A stretch of DNA of 64,000 nucleotides from Undaria pinnatifida. Taxonomy: Eukaryota > Sar > Phaeophyceae > Laminariales > Alariaceae. Positions within the stretch are counted from its first letter, which is position 1. Each line of letters starts with the position of its first letter. The position numbers and the translations under genes were made by a program. This document shows, piece after piece, positions 45,580 through 57,990 of this stretch. The notes under the pieces were generated by a model, which saw only the letters and a program-made list of their open reading frames with translations, was not told the origin of the DNA and ran no database searches. The DNA lies in the NCBI GenBank assembly GCA_012845835.1, contig JABAKD010000013.1, positions 14,283,665 to 14,347,664 on the forward strand, read 5' to 3'.

Positions 45580-47058
45580 CTGGGGGTGACAGGGGGGGAA
45601 GGGGGGAGGGGATTAGTGACATGAATGGAAGGAAGGAAGGGAGAAAAAAAATGGCATGCAAGAAAGGAATGACGGAAAGGGAAGGAAAAGAAGGAAACAA
45701 AGCAAGGTATTGAGAGATAACCAGATGAAGGAAGACAGGAAGGAATGAAGGAAGGAATCAACATAACGACAGAAAGGAAGGAAACACTGAAAAAGACGGA
45801 CATCAACGTGAACAACATGCCAAAATGCATCAATAGCAGCGGCAGGAAACCACCCCAGCCGGGTGCCGCGGCTCCCACGGCTTGTGGCATCACCCTGGAT
45901 AACTTATACCGTTAGTACCTGGTACCTGCCACCAGGTAGCTGACAGCGATCGTATTGACCCATTCCAAGTCCCTTAGACCTGGTGCTGAAGAGGGTGAGC
46001 GATAGGCAACCACCACCCCCAGAAACGCCCAACCCTGGGCGATTTTCCACTACTCATTATGCCGTTGCGCGAAACGCCGATCGGACTGAGAATAAGCGTA
46101 GTATGGCTGTCACAAGGAACTTCTGCAGCAGGATGTTTGCAACTATCGTCAACTATCATTTTGGGTGCGCTGGTGGCAGGCGGACGCCTAACGAAACGAA
46201 AAATGGCTTCCTAATTATTGGCATTGTAAGAAAAAAAAAAACCCGCCCCCCTTTTCATTAAATATATGTAATAGATGGCCTCGGTGGGCACCGACGTCGT
46301 AAAACATTGTACGTATATTGGGGTTGGCGTTGATTGGCAACGGCGCTATAAAACATGCCAATCACTGCGCGTTCTAGACAACAAGGGAATCGTTTTTTCT
46401 TCTTTTTTTTTTTGCGGTCCCCAGGCGGTTATCGAGTAGATCATTTTGTGCGGGGTGAAGGACCCCAACTGCGCACAAGGGGAATCATCACATCACGCAG
46501 GGTGAATATGGTACGGCACCCACGAGGCAGTTACATAGTAATAACCATTGCTGTCTCTGAAGTGGCCGCACCAGAAAACAAAGTAACTCATTGGGGCTGT
46601 CATGAAAAAACAAGGAAGTAGGCACAAGGTGCCGACGTCCGTCTTACGAGCGGTTCTTGGAATGATGCAGTTCACCCTTCATGCGACTCGCCGAACACCT
46701 CACGGCGCTTCGCCCTTGGTGCAAGCAATGCCTGCCTGGTTGATGGAAACCCGACGTGCTCCGTCCTGGAATAGCAGGGATGCGAGGGTCTATGATCATA
46801 CGAACATGGCCATGCACAAGCTGAGTACCCCCCCTTCCTTGCCCCACGGCATTTCGCTCGTGAAAAGTTACATTGCAGCACACAACTGGTATCAATAGAT
46901 GACAAACGTCCCACCTTGTAACCACGCAAAATCAGCAACTATCCTCTAACTCACATGTTGCACAGGGGACAGGAAGGATCAGCTCCGTCCATCATCAGCT
47001 CCGACCCTCGCTCGGATCCAAGACTGACACCATCGTCCGTGACGGCTGTGAACATCAT
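43125..47058 (-). CDS. RING-H2 finger protein with a long disordered tail
   Basis: RING-H2 domains bind two zinc ions and recruit E2 enzymes, so this is probably an E3 ubiquitin ligase. Two exons (47058-46955, 45579-43125) join in phase. The first ends CPLCN plus AT before a GTGAGT donor; the second begins C GCC after CCCCCAG, giving CPLCNIAYVEGADLCLLPC, then HVFHKACINKW and CNTHIVCPLCK. All eight zinc ligands are present. The remaining 770 or so residues are Ser, Gly, Arg and Ala rich with no visible fold, ending SCDFCGPVW. No transmembrane segment was seen in these exons. The true start is unknown: the first exon is preceded by an acceptor-like GTGTGCAG, so upstream exons probably exist, although its first codon is ATG. 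The intron holds a family C repeat. The substrate is unknown. Confidence 0.85.
45595..45790. repeat. Purine-rich GGAA tract in the RING intron
   Basis: GGAAGGAAGG-type repeats on the plus strand form an extended pyrimidine tract on the transcribed sense strand, immediately upstream of the acceptor at 45580. Confidence 0.7.
46263..46835 (+). mobile_element. Dispersed repeat family C, copy 3
   Basis: Direct copy of 20500-21060. It opens with GATGGCCTCGGTGGGCACCG, carries an internal T run (46402-46411) and closes AAGCTGAGTACCCCCCC. It is inserted in the intron of the RING gene on the strand opposite the gene. Confidence 0.8.
46955..47058 (-). CDS. RING protein exon with first zinc-ligand pair
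   Basis: It reads MMFTAVTDDGVSLGSERG, then SELMMDGADPSCPLCN. The donor is a consensus GTGAGT. It ends in phase 2, and an in-frame TGA inside the donor (46951-46953) shows that splicing is required. Confidence 0.8.
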
Positions 47059-48999
47059 CTGCACACCATCAGAGACGTTTTTTTTTAGATAGAACGGGGG
47101 CGAGGGTGGGGTTAGGAGTGGGGTTGGCGTATTGCGGATGGGGATAGAGGTGGCGGTGCGGATGGGGATAGAGGTGGCGATAGGGGTGGGGGCAAGGAGT
47201 GATCCCCCCAGCGGTCTTTGCGTCACAGAAGCAAAAGACGGTGCAATGTGCTTTGGTATCATAACAGGAACGCATCGTGACGGAGACACCAGGCGTGTCA
47301 CAGAAAAAACATCTGCAGAACTGCGGGAGTTCAAACGGTGACCGCCGGCAGGGACAGCTCGCGCTATCGGTACCACGGGAACTGACCAGCTAGCGTTAGA
47401 TTGCGAATACACTTGACTTAAAAATGACACTCAGCGTGTATAAAAGTACGTGGAAATGTGGTGAGCTTTGTTTTGCCCATCCGCCGGGAAAAAAAACTAG
47501 CAGGTATAGAACTAAACGTAAATACTAATCTGCGCTATATCACAGATATGTATCAGAGAAAGACTTGTAAAGTACACGGATCACGCCAAACGAAAGTACA
47601 CGCGGCAGGCGACGTGCCCACTCAAGCATTTCAAGACTCAACATTGACAACGACACACCACGTACGCAAAAATACGTACTAACCTACCGGTATCACCATA
47701 ACGGCGACCAAATCAACAGCAACAAAACAAAAAGGTGACCGCCGACCAACATCACAATACCTTTCTTTCAAAACCATAAAAAGGAAGAACAAAAAACGAG
47801 TGCCAGGCAAGTTTCGCTGGCCCGCGGAAAAAATAAACGACAGCATGCCCTGCACGCCTCGCGCCATAAGCGGGCGCCGCTCTTTTTGAGCGCTGTTTCG
47901 GCATTTCGACACTTTGCCATCCTCGAACGCAAAAAAGCAGCTGCAAAAAACAACGGCAACAGCAGCCACAACAACAATGACAACACCAGCACCAGAAACA
48001 ACGAAACGCCAGATGAAAACATGTAGGCCACCACCGTCCACATTCACACATCAGCAGCAGCCCACCACCAGCAGAGCAGCAGCACTATTATAATCTATAG
48101 CAGCGGTAACGGCAAGTGCATCTACCGAATTGGAACCATTCATGTCTCGCACAACGCGTGATCGTCACGCCTGGCAGAGAGCAAATACGGTGCCGTCCAA
48201 AAATAAAAAATAACAGCGGTATAACCATGAATTGAACAACTCATGCCTACAACTTGCACAAGAGCACAACAGGGACATCACAGCATGACAGCGAAAGCGC
48301 GTCAGAACCTTGTCAGAACTATAAACTACCTGGTACCTTGTACCTGGTTTAATACATAGTTTAAACACCTAAAAACCTGGCACAAATGGTAAGTACCTGG
48401 TTGTTGCCTCACATTAACTCTTGTCAAACATCTATTAATCGAGTCCGTGGTCACACGAAGGTGCTGGAGCCCTAGGAAGATCCGAAAAACCAAATGATGA
48501 CATGTACTAGGCACCAACCACCCTCGGCGTAACGGTTCATCCCTTCCGCCCGCTACCGAGGGCACCAACACCTCAACCATCCGTATCATCAACAATACGT
48601 CAAGAAACGTCCTAAAATGAAAAAAATAAGAAAAACAATACGTGTGTACCTATCGTATAGTTTAATGTGTGTGCTGCAGATTAAATTGGTTCTTTCTTCA
48701 CGACATACCAAATACTCCGTATAATAATTGAACACCCAGTGTTCATCCTGATTCTTTATCCTAGAGATTGCAGATTCTGTGGTCATGAACTGCTTTTGAA
48801 CCAGAGAAAACAGAAACAAAAAAAATTGAATAGGCGGGAGGCTTTGCCGACGATGAAATACCGCCACGCGCATACACATCATGCCAATCGCACACGATCA
48901 GGAAAACGAATGGAATCTCAGCGTACCGGGTACGAACAACACAGCAAAAAAAACAAAGACAAAACTACAAACATACATACCTGGCATATCAGAATTAAT

Positions 49000-49110
49000 G
49001 AGGACACACATCCAGCAATACGCGCGATCGGAGTATCACACACAACTTGCAAAGATGAGTTTCGACGAAATCTTCGGTCTCACAGCTGGAGGAGTGTATT
49101 TGTATTTTAA
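49000..49110 (-). mobile_element. Dispersed repeat family B, short copy
   Basis: ACGCGCGATCGGAGTATCAC, ACTTGCAAAGATGAGTTTCG and CTCACAGCTGGAGGAGTGTA are the reverse complement of the first 100 bp of the 50008 copy. Confidence 0.75.
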
Positions 49111-50007
49111 TAATATTCGTACCAGAAGGACTTCTGGAATGGGACCTAAAACAGACCAAACAGCTGTCTGTGCAAGACAGACGCTATTATAAATAATGGG
49201 AAACAAATGAACCATCGCTCTCTTGGATGTCCTCTCTCTCCAAACGAGTCGGGAAGCTGGCCACACGGTCTGCCACCTCCTTCCCATTCCCGTCGACATC
49301 GGGCTCCGATGTTAGTGCTGCCGCTGTCGCCCCCCCATCCAAAAGCAAAGCAGCAAATATATACCAGGTACCAGCTAAAGCACAGGTCCCATGTGTTCGT
49401 CAAAATATTGACCTGCTACACGACCCGCCAGTTCTCTCTGCTTTCAAATGACAACGGCATCAGTACCGCTGCCCCCCCCCCCTCCTTCTCGCCCGGCGTC
49501 CTCGTTAGCAAGCCGTAGCCAGCTCTTTTCCACCTCGGGCCTGTGCCACCTCGCCATGAAACCGTCTGCCGCCATGACGATTCCCCGGTAGCACTGGCTA
49601 GCCTTTAGCCGCCGTGGGCCAAAGTATCGCCTCTACAGCGTATGATACCCCGAACAAAGGGGAGGGTTTCGATCCCTCTTGGATATCGCCTACCTGGTAC
49701 CAGGCACCGGGCCCCACGGACGAAAATGAATACTGCAGTCTATGATAGCAGTGCTCGTAACCGTAATAATAAGATGATAAGGCCTTGCAGCCACTATGTA
49801 CCAGTATTTCAGAAGCAATAACGCAATACGATCTGCCGTTCTACGAACCTATATAATCATTTTATACAGCGGCACCCATGTACTGTACCCCATACCAGCC
49901 CGTACCAGGTACGCAATATTAGTCACTACAAAACCGATGAGAGGACATGCACGAGGGTTTGATGGTTTGTTTCCTTGCGTCTTTCTGCATTGTGTTTTGT
50001 TGTTGTA

Positions 50008-50490
50008 AAAGTAAAAATACACTCCAGCTGTGAGATTGAATATTTTGACGAAACTCATCTTTGCAAGCTGTGTGATACTCCGATCGCGCGTATTACGGGT
50101 TGCGTGTCCTCAAGGTTATAGGTCGGCGACTCCCCTTGGAACTACAGTGTAGCTTATCAGGGTCAACAGGGTGATGTTCGTCAGTGTGTGCGCGGAAACT
50201 ATAGAACCCGTTTTTGAGGGGGACAAGATCTGACAGCTGTGGAAGGAAATGCATCAGTTTATCAAGTGTATCCTGTAAGTCGAATAACCGGTGAGGGGAG
50301 GGCGGAGTTTTTAAGGGTGTGGGGGGCTGGGTTTGAACAAGAGGGAGCGGCGGGCGGGGGCGGGCGGGGCAACTCAATCTGTGCGTGAAAACTATAAAAA
50401 TCCTCCTAGGGGACAAATCTGACGGTTTTGCAAGGAATGAACCACTTTATCACGTACATCCTGTAAGTCGTACAACCAGTGAGGAGAGGG
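50008..50490 (+). mobile_element. Dispersed repeat family B, long copy
   Basis: It carries the same order of motifs as 18735-19330: CACTCCAGCTGTGAGAT, AACTCATCTTTGCAAGCTG, GTCGGCGACTCCCC, AGGGTCAACAGGGTGATG, then two sub-repeats with AAACTATA.AACC and GGTGAGGGGAGGGCGGAG. The G tracts are shorter than in the 18-20 kb copies. Confidence 0.8.
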
Positions 50491-52278
50491 CGGAGTGTTT
50501 TTGCTTTTGTTTCTTCGTTTATTTTTTTGGACTTGTTTCTAGCAGTGCTATTCGTACCCGGCACATCGATAGCTATTTCACTTTCCTCTGTTCTTTTGCG
50601 TCTTGTGTTTTTGGTGTCTTTTTTCACAACAAAACGGAGTGTGACTCGTGTGACCACAAAATCTGCATCCATCAAGGAGCACAAGTAGGATGAAGCAGGA
50701 GGGGCACAGGGCGTGTTGGTTCTCTACGCGGTGAAGCCGTTTTTTTTCTTTTCTTTTCTGTTCAAATCGTCATTCTTCACGCCGTTGGGTACAAAGGAAA
50801 ACGGTTTAACGTCAAGACACCAAACTCTGCAAAACCTAATATGTATACGTATAATTGTCATTTTGCCTCTTCTTTCGGACGCATCACTTCGTGCTCGCAC
50901 CTTTACCCGAAACGTCAGATGGGGTGGGCACAATTCGACCCTTGGGGTCACGTTGCCCGAGGTTTGGGCGCGATCCGTGCCGTGTGTCGCGCGTGGCAAG
51001 CCTTTTGAACAATTTTGGCCTTGGGCATATTTAAGGCAAATCCACGGGTTTCCCCAACATCCAGCATAATGCGCGCGCACAAAGGGCATGCCTTCTTGAT
51101 GGTTTACCCTTGGCGCGCGTACCAGACACAGGTAACGTTCGGTCTGTTTCTTGCCCTCTAATGAACACAGCCATGAGCACAGTCAACACGAAGAGAGCAC
51201 AACGTTAAAAAACTGCAGCCCAGCAGCAGCAGCAGCAGCAGGTAACAACGTGCGTGTGTGGCACATCCATCTGCGCCGTACTGTTGTGGCTAGTTGGTTT
51301 TTTCGGGGCCTGCTTCGTGTATGTAATCGATTACTTGTCTTTTGCTGCTCTGCTGTGGGCGGCATCGCCATTTTGGACGAAAATATTGGGACCGTTCGGA
51401 TTCAAGACTTTTATCAATTGTCACATTATAGTTCCCATCATCAATAAATTTGTGTTTCTCCCCCTCCGCGAGCACACCCAGTCATGTATCGACGACAGTG
51501 GGCATGCAAATAAGACAGACAACGCTGCAATCGTGCCCAGCAGCACAAGCAACAGCAGGCAACATCATCATGCGCGTGTCGCCTTCCCGGAGGGGAACCT
51601 TGTACAGTTGTATAGTTTGTTCCCCTCGTATAGTTGTATAGTTGTATAATTGTAGCAACAACGCATTACTCGTAGCAGTACTCTGCAGATTACTATTCCG
51701 CGCATACACATGGTGCATTTTACATACTTTCAAGATGTGTTATCCCCAATCGTGTATTCAGCGGAGAGGCGCAATTCCAAACTTGAAAGGGCGCGTATGG
51801 TATCTGCAGCATGGTATTCAATACGCCTCCAAAAGGGAAAACCATTCACGACCACGCTTCCCGGTAACCAAAACCATGCCAAGTATGAATATCGTATCAT
51901 AGAAACACAATTCCCGAGAGGGGTACACGTACCTTATCACATATTCGAGAAAACGGTTGACATACCAGGTACTTCGAGTATTTAAATTACATACCTGGTA
52001 CGATACCCTATAAAACCCTAGCCCAATGTAAAGCAACCAACCAACCACTGTAGGGTGAAACCCCCTTCGTCTCGTACACAGCCTGCGTCAACCATTTTCT
52101 CGAATGTGTAAGCTCAACTGGATATCCTACTCCGGCGCTGACCGAAGCTTGACGCCTACCGTGTTCCATTTCACCCCCGTCTCCGCGCAACCTGCAATGC
52201 AAGCGCTATTTTGGTATATTTTGGTGTATATTGCTAAATTTTGGTATATATTGCTATATTTTGGTATATATCGCTATA

Positions 52279-52279
<1 letters not shown>

Positions 52280-52312
<33 letters not shown>

Positions 52313-52325
52313 ATTGTTGTTGTTC
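52280..52325. repeat. (TTG)n microsatellite
   Basis: A nearly perfect run of about 14 units. It follows four spaced copies of TATTTTGGTATATAT-like sequence at 52210-52275. Confidence 0.9.
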
Positions 52326-52626
52326 CCACACTAACTCGCATAATCAAGTTCGTGGTCACCGGGCAGGCTCCAGTCACTCTGGAGTGGAGGAATACCCCAG
52401 GAAAAAAACACAAACAAAACAAGAAGTGGTACATGATACGCTGTGCGAGCATTTGTATCTGGTATCAAACGACACGAATAATACACAAGTAATGTCGATA
52501 TGATGCCGATATATCGCAAGACATCCTACAGAAGCGATATCGATACGATAATCTGTCGGAGCGCAAAAAACCAGAAAACGCACATATATCTGGTACCTGG
52601 TGTATACGGAATGGAAATGTCAGTAT

Positions 52627-52741
52627 CATCTTTATGTCTCGCGCGATTGGGTCGTGTCGGAGGCGCTCGGACTGTCACTATGTCAGAACAGTTAAGTGAA
52701 CGCGCCTCCGACACGACCCAGTCGCGCGAGACATAAAGATG
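52627..52741. mobile_element. 115-bp foldback with 40-bp arms
   Basis: Arm 52627-52666 starts CATCTTTATGTCTCGCGCGA and continues TTGGGTCGTGTCGGAGGCGC; arm 52702-52741 is its reverse complement with one mismatch. The loop is 35 bases. It could be a MITE, a recent inverted duplication or a small-RNA precursor. Confidence 0.85.
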
Positions 52742-52934
52742 AGGAGGAGACACTAAAGGAGAGAGGAGACACTAAAGGAGACGCCATTAATAGTGGGCAG
52801 GGCAGCGCACGCCGAAATGCTCTCAGAATCTTGCTGCCGTACAGTGATGAGCAAAATCGGATATCGGTGACGATATTGACGACTGATGACGATGGTGCAG
52901 TCACAATGATGCTACGTGATACCTGGTATATTAT

Positions 52935-52996
52935 AAAAATAAAATTACACTCCAGCTGTGAGATCGAAGATTTGTCGACACTCATCTTTGCAAGCA
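52935..52996 (+). repeat. Family B 5' fragment
   Basis: ACACTCCAGCTGTGAGATCG and CACTCATCTTTGCAAGC. It is preceded by TACCTGGTATATTATAAAAA and followed within 30 bp by a SINE-like copy. Confidence 0.7.
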
Positions 52997-53025
52997 TGAC
53001 ATATCTACGTCATACCAGTATAACC

Positions 53026-53320
53026 GATCGCCCCGGTGGCGTATCAGGATACCTTTGGGACTGGTATATAGATCAGTTTCGAGAGTTTGAGTCCCCCCGA
53101 GTGCATACTCGTAAAAGTTCGCGGGGACTCTTCTTTGCGCACATTTTGACTTGCGGAAAGCGCGAGAGCGTGAGTTACCAACACTCGCTGAAAAATCGAC
53201 GAGCAGTGGGATTACTGAACCCTATGCGCGACAAAATTAAAGGCAAAAACCGGGGGGAAAAGGGACGACAGCTGTGACTACGGAAGCTGGAAAGTAGATG
53301 TGCGCGGAGGAAAATAAAAT
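53026..53320 (+). mobile_element. tRNA-derived SINE-like copy
   Basis: The head GATCGCCCCGGTGGCGTATC has an A-box-like TGGCGTATCAGG, followed by a B-box-like GAGTTTGAGTCCCCCC. The body has TTGCGGAAAGCGCGAGAGCG, AACCGGGGGGAAAAGGGACG and CAGCTGTGACTACGG; the end is GGAAAATAAAA. It matches the minus-strand copy at 62425-62716 over its whole length. Confidence 0.8.
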
Positions 53321-53459
53321 ACGGGTAAACACATATCGTAACACATACTGGTACACGTCATGGGATTCGCCTCTTGGCTGCCCACTGGTTGTCGTCATTC
53401 AACAGATAACACCAGGTACTGGTGTGGTTCATTGCATGGCCAGATCATTCTGATATATT

Positions 53460-53620
53460 GGCAACGTGTATTTGTCTCTCTCGTAGTTTGTGACCACAGA
53501 GCTCGTCTCTAACGTATGCATCGGCACGGACACTGCTTATGCTGGATGTAGATAGGTGGAAACATCAGTTCAACATAAACAACACACACTGGTACGAAAT
53601 GACAAGTACAGAAAGAATGT
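53460..53620 (+). repeat. Dispersed repeat family G, copy 1
   Basis: GGCAACGTGTATTTGTCTCT, AGTTTGTGACCACAG, AGCTCGTCTCTAACG, GCATCGGCAC and AACAACACACAC match 55350-55520 in order. Confidence 0.65.
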
Positions 53621-55349
53621 ACGAACCAGGCACGTGGTAATTCGATATACCAGTAGCACCGAAAGTATTTACCAGGTACCTGGTATATACTTTCTGTACT
53701 ACTGGTATACCGGTACCCGGCAGAGAAAACACTTCAATGCTGTGCAGCAGTACCCGAAACCGGCACAAGTACCGTATATGTTCAACAGGGACGGGGGGGG
53801 GGGTTATGACGTAGGATACGCTGAGCGGGTTCCACGACTAGAGCTACAAACCAGCAGCAACAGTAGGAGCAGGAGGAAGCACATGAAAACCGTCCAAAAA
53901 CGAACCACAAGCAGAGTAAAGTACTTCTGCTGTTGACTCTGTACCCAATACCTGGTACGAAATACAAGCGTGACCAAACTACATGCATATATAGTCAGAT
54001 CGTTAGACGGTCAACGGCCGCAACAGATGGATCCTTCATGTCCCCGTCGTCGTTTATGTAAACCTGGCCCACGTACGAGTTGCCACTATCAATTTCAGGG
54101 ATGTGCAATACCGGCACCAGGCTCTCATCGGTTGTCGAAAATCCAACGCTATCTGCAGCAAGATTACTGTTTAGAGTTTTTCGGTGTTGGCCCCTGGTGG
54201 AAAACGCCTCCTCCGTATATACTGGAAACCCTATGCCCTCTCCTATTATTTTTTTCTACTGGAGACCGCAAAAAATGCTTCTGTTCTTACGAGCGGTTTC
54301 CACATTGACCGTTTCTCGGTTTTACCGTTGTGTCCGTTCTTCTTTTTTTCGGTTACCTAATCAGTTTCCGCAGGGCTGTATTAGGCGGGTGTTGCGCTCC
54401 GCTGTCGTTGCACGTTCGCCTGTGGAAGATGGCTGGTGTGCTAGAGAGGACGGGTGCGGCGGGCATAGCCGCGACACGTAAGGTCTGAAACCCGGGGATG
54501 GACGTTAAACGCCCCCGGGATCTCTATTAAAATCTCGCATATCTATGATACCATATACAGGCGTCACTAAGTATCACCCCCCCCCCATGTTTTGAAACTG
54601 TATATTGCTGCTTTCGACTACCTGGTAGACTGCTGTACATACATACACTACATGTACAGCATAGATTCACTAGTAATAGTGTACAAGTATGACATCATAC
54701 AGGGCATGCAAAACGTATGGCTTTGAGGGCACATCGCTCGGATGTCGATGTCATCTCGGTTGATCGTCATCATCATCACAATCATCACGAGGGGTAGTCG
54801 TGGCCTCCGAAGCAGCCTTTTTAGTGAACGACCAACACACATTGGTGAACGACCAACACACACGCACAATCCAATTCACTGCTGGACAGCAGCAGCGAAG
54901 ATCGACAGTCAGTCAGCCAGTCCATAGCAGACCACATGTCCACACAAGCTTCCCTCCGCCTGGATCACTGGTGACTGACACGTCGAGCAACACGCGAGCA
55001 AGACTCTTGGACGCGCCATAAGCCGTCATGCTGGTGACTCATCACTGACATGTACTATTAACACCATGGTGGACAATTCCACGCCGTAATCCTAGCTCCG
55101 AGGCCCTCATCACAGCCGTTTTACACTGCAACAAAAATCCCACACAAACTCCAAGCAGTTTGTTCCCACAAAACAGGGCTGCTTGGATACGGCAGTAAAA
55201 CAGTGGTGACGGGGTTAGCACTGCGTTTTTTTCGTCTTGTTCGTCTCTTCTTGTTTCTTCGATTTTTACCGCAAGTAGTCGGGTGTGGTGGCTTGCATCG
55301 TTTTTTTGCTCGCGTGATCACTACGGTTGGCATTGGCATGGACAAATCA

Positions 55350-55520
55350 CCTTGCTGTACTTGCAACGTGTATCTCTGTCTCGCAGTTTGTGACCACAGC
55401 AGCAGTGGTGGCAGAGCTCGTCTCTCTAGGAGGCATCGGCACAGCACTGGTTGTGCTGCATGTAGATGGGTGCAAATATCAGTTTGCTGTGAATAACACA
55501 CACACGTTGCGGTAGAGCCG
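55350..55520 (+). repeat. Dispersed repeat family G, copy 2
   Basis: GCAACGTGTATCTCTGTCTC, AGTTTGTGACCACAG, AGCTCGTCTCTCTAGG, GCATCGGCACAGCACTGG and GAATAACACACACAC. The frame open here (62 codons) also exists, disrupted, in copy 1, so it is not taken as a gene. Confidence 0.65.
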
Positions 55521-56832
55521 CCTCTCACAGCAGTAATAATATCAATAGTACCGTTGGATTATTGTTTGGGGTACAGTAGAGAAAATTTCGTGGAACTTGG
55601 TGCGGCCCGTGTAGCCACATCGCTGGACTCCCTATAACTATTACCAGGGCACCCCACCGAAATCGGGGGATTTTTGTGTGCCACACCTTTGGATTAAAAC
55701 TGCGCAAACACGTACTTTAGATTACCCACAAGCCCCAACCCCCACCCCCACCCTCACCCCTGCAGGTATCGATAAAGGAAATGTCCCGAAAGAAATGTCC
55801 CGCAAAAATGCGACTTGTAAAGATTTTATTGGTCGACCACATTCTATCCTACACGACAAAATAAACCATTCTTCGGATTCCGTTACTTTACCGTAGACAC
55901 TATTTCAGCGGGGCGAAATAGCTTGTTTACTATTGTTTACGCAGATACGGACTAATGCACTCCCGTTACACACCGTGGGTAGCCCGATGTAAGATAGCCC
56001 CGCGCTACAAGCCGAACAATGCGCTCGTAAGGCCACGGGGATCGCACAGGAATATTTTGAGTAGGAGTTCGTATGGAGGCATTTCGCGTACATATAAAAC
56101 CACTTGAAAAATAGAGTACGGCATCTGCAAACAAGATACTTACGCCGACATTTTAGAAAAAATGTAGCGAAAATTCAACAATACAGAGCTTTTCAGGTGT
56201 TTACAGCCCTCTTTTTCGACACCATAACTTCCTACCCCTCACTTGTTTACCTCTCTCTTCTACAAAGGCCTACTACAGAAATATAAACAGCGTTATATCA
56301 TCCGCCTGTTGAGCAGCAAGCTTTGGGTGAAAACCGTTTTTCATCGGTGATGTACCCATTGTATTAGGCTCTCGCGCGTGAATTGACACATTTAAGCGAT
56401 TTCGGTGGCTTTTGGTGTTGCTGGCTCGCAAGTTCGAACTCACGAAAACATCTCGTGAGTCGCTTCTCCCTCAGTTTCGCGGGCCGTGGTTGCTTGAAGG
56501 GAGCTAGCTGTAGCTGCCCGCTAGTGAAGCGCATAAGTTCAGTTGGGGGTCGTTTTTTGTCTCGTTTTGTATACCCCAATTTTCGATCACTGCAGCGCCT
56601 CAAAGTCGAGGTGTGGACCTATGCTGAGCGAGGGGAACCGATCTGAAGAGACTCACAAACATCTGTGGATGAAGAACTCTTGACCCTGATGTTTGCTAAC
56701 CCTAAGCCATGAACCAGCCGAAGTTCTACACGCAGCGTGTTTACCTAGCCATGTGTTTTATTGTTCCGACAAAACAACTAGATATTAGAACGAAAAAAAG
56801 TAACAGCAGTTCACGTTTTCAGGTCTGTACAG

Positions 56833-56945
56833 GCAGGCCAAAAGGCGACAGGCTGAAACAGAAACCGTGAGTGTATATTTATGAAGCTCAGGCCAAAAGG
56901 CGACCGGCTCAAAAAGAAAACGTAGAGGTATGTTTATAAACGTGC
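56833..56945. repeat. 55-bp tandem duplication
   Basis: CAGGCCAAAAGGCGAC(A/C)GGCT begins both copies (56833 and about 56890). Each continues with AAA.AGAAA.CGT and T(A/G)T(A/T)TTTAT.AA. Confidence 0.85.
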
Positions 56946-57990
56946 TGGTACGTGAATCACCTTGCCTCACCAAATTCTCAAAAACGTCCCTGAGCTTTGC
57001 CCGCAGTGCCAACATAAACAAAGCAAAATCCTGCCCACCACCAAGACGATTCTGCATTTTAACAGAGCACGCAGACTAACCAACATCTAGCATAGCCCGT
57101 AGTACTATGCGCACATACCACTGTAATCGTTCTGCACAGGAGGGTATAAATACTGCGGCTCACTTTTTTTTTCTCTCCCATTTACTATCCTCGCACTACT
57201 CTCGCGCTCCATCCCAGTAGACTCAGACCCGGGGTCACATAGCGGGCCCTCCTCCCCCCTCCCCACTACGGTACGCGCCTTCAGACTTCATCGCGAAAAA
57301 AATCCAGCGCCTTATTCCCTCGTCGACTCGCGTCGAATATTACGGTTCACCGCGGTACCGTATAAAACGTCTGTCCAGTCACCGCCACTATGACACAGCA
57401 CGATCGACGAAATCACAGCATTAACAGCCATTGGGCAAACGGCCGCAGACGTTACCCGGTATTCTACCACACCTACAAGGCACGGGGCGCAGGTGAACGG
57501 TGAGAGGTGCAGGGTCCAGCCCGCAGCACACACTGGTGTTCCGTCATAAGCCCATTGTCTAGTATTTAGGGTGGAACACGGCGAGGTAGCAACCCCGCCG
57601 ACGACTTTCGAAACTGATGTTCTCCACGACGAGGGAGGGAGTGCGAACCCTGAGCGAAGCACTTACGGCAAGATCTCGGCGAGAACTCGCCAAAAGGTCT
57701 GCCCGAGATGTTCACTTCCCAAAGCCACCATTACCATCCACGTTGCACGTGCCCCTACGTGGCCGCCTTGTACTTGGCACAGGAGAAATTGGGTTAATCG
57801 TCGCAGCGGGTATGGCATATTACGTGATATACAGGTACTGCTGCCGTCATCCACAAATCCGACCTTTGCTGTTCTTACTCTTGTCAAGATACTAGAGAGA
57901 AAGTTTGCCTGTTTTGTGGTCAACTCGCTCCACCAAAAACACACGAAAAAACACCCGACAAACCAAAAACACAGTCTACCCGTACTCAGC

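Noticed and set aside
54433-54480. Possible first exon starting MAGVLERTGAAG before a GTAAGG
   Set aside because: Too short to support alone and no downstream exon continues it.
55327-55515. 62-codon open frame
   Set aside because: It lies in a dispersed repeat whose other copy (53460) is disrupted.
57560-57895. Open frames on both strands, one with a hydrophobic segment (GLIVAAGMAYYVIY)
   Set aside because: No splice boundaries or similarity decide between strands; a chance GC-rich stretch is as likely.
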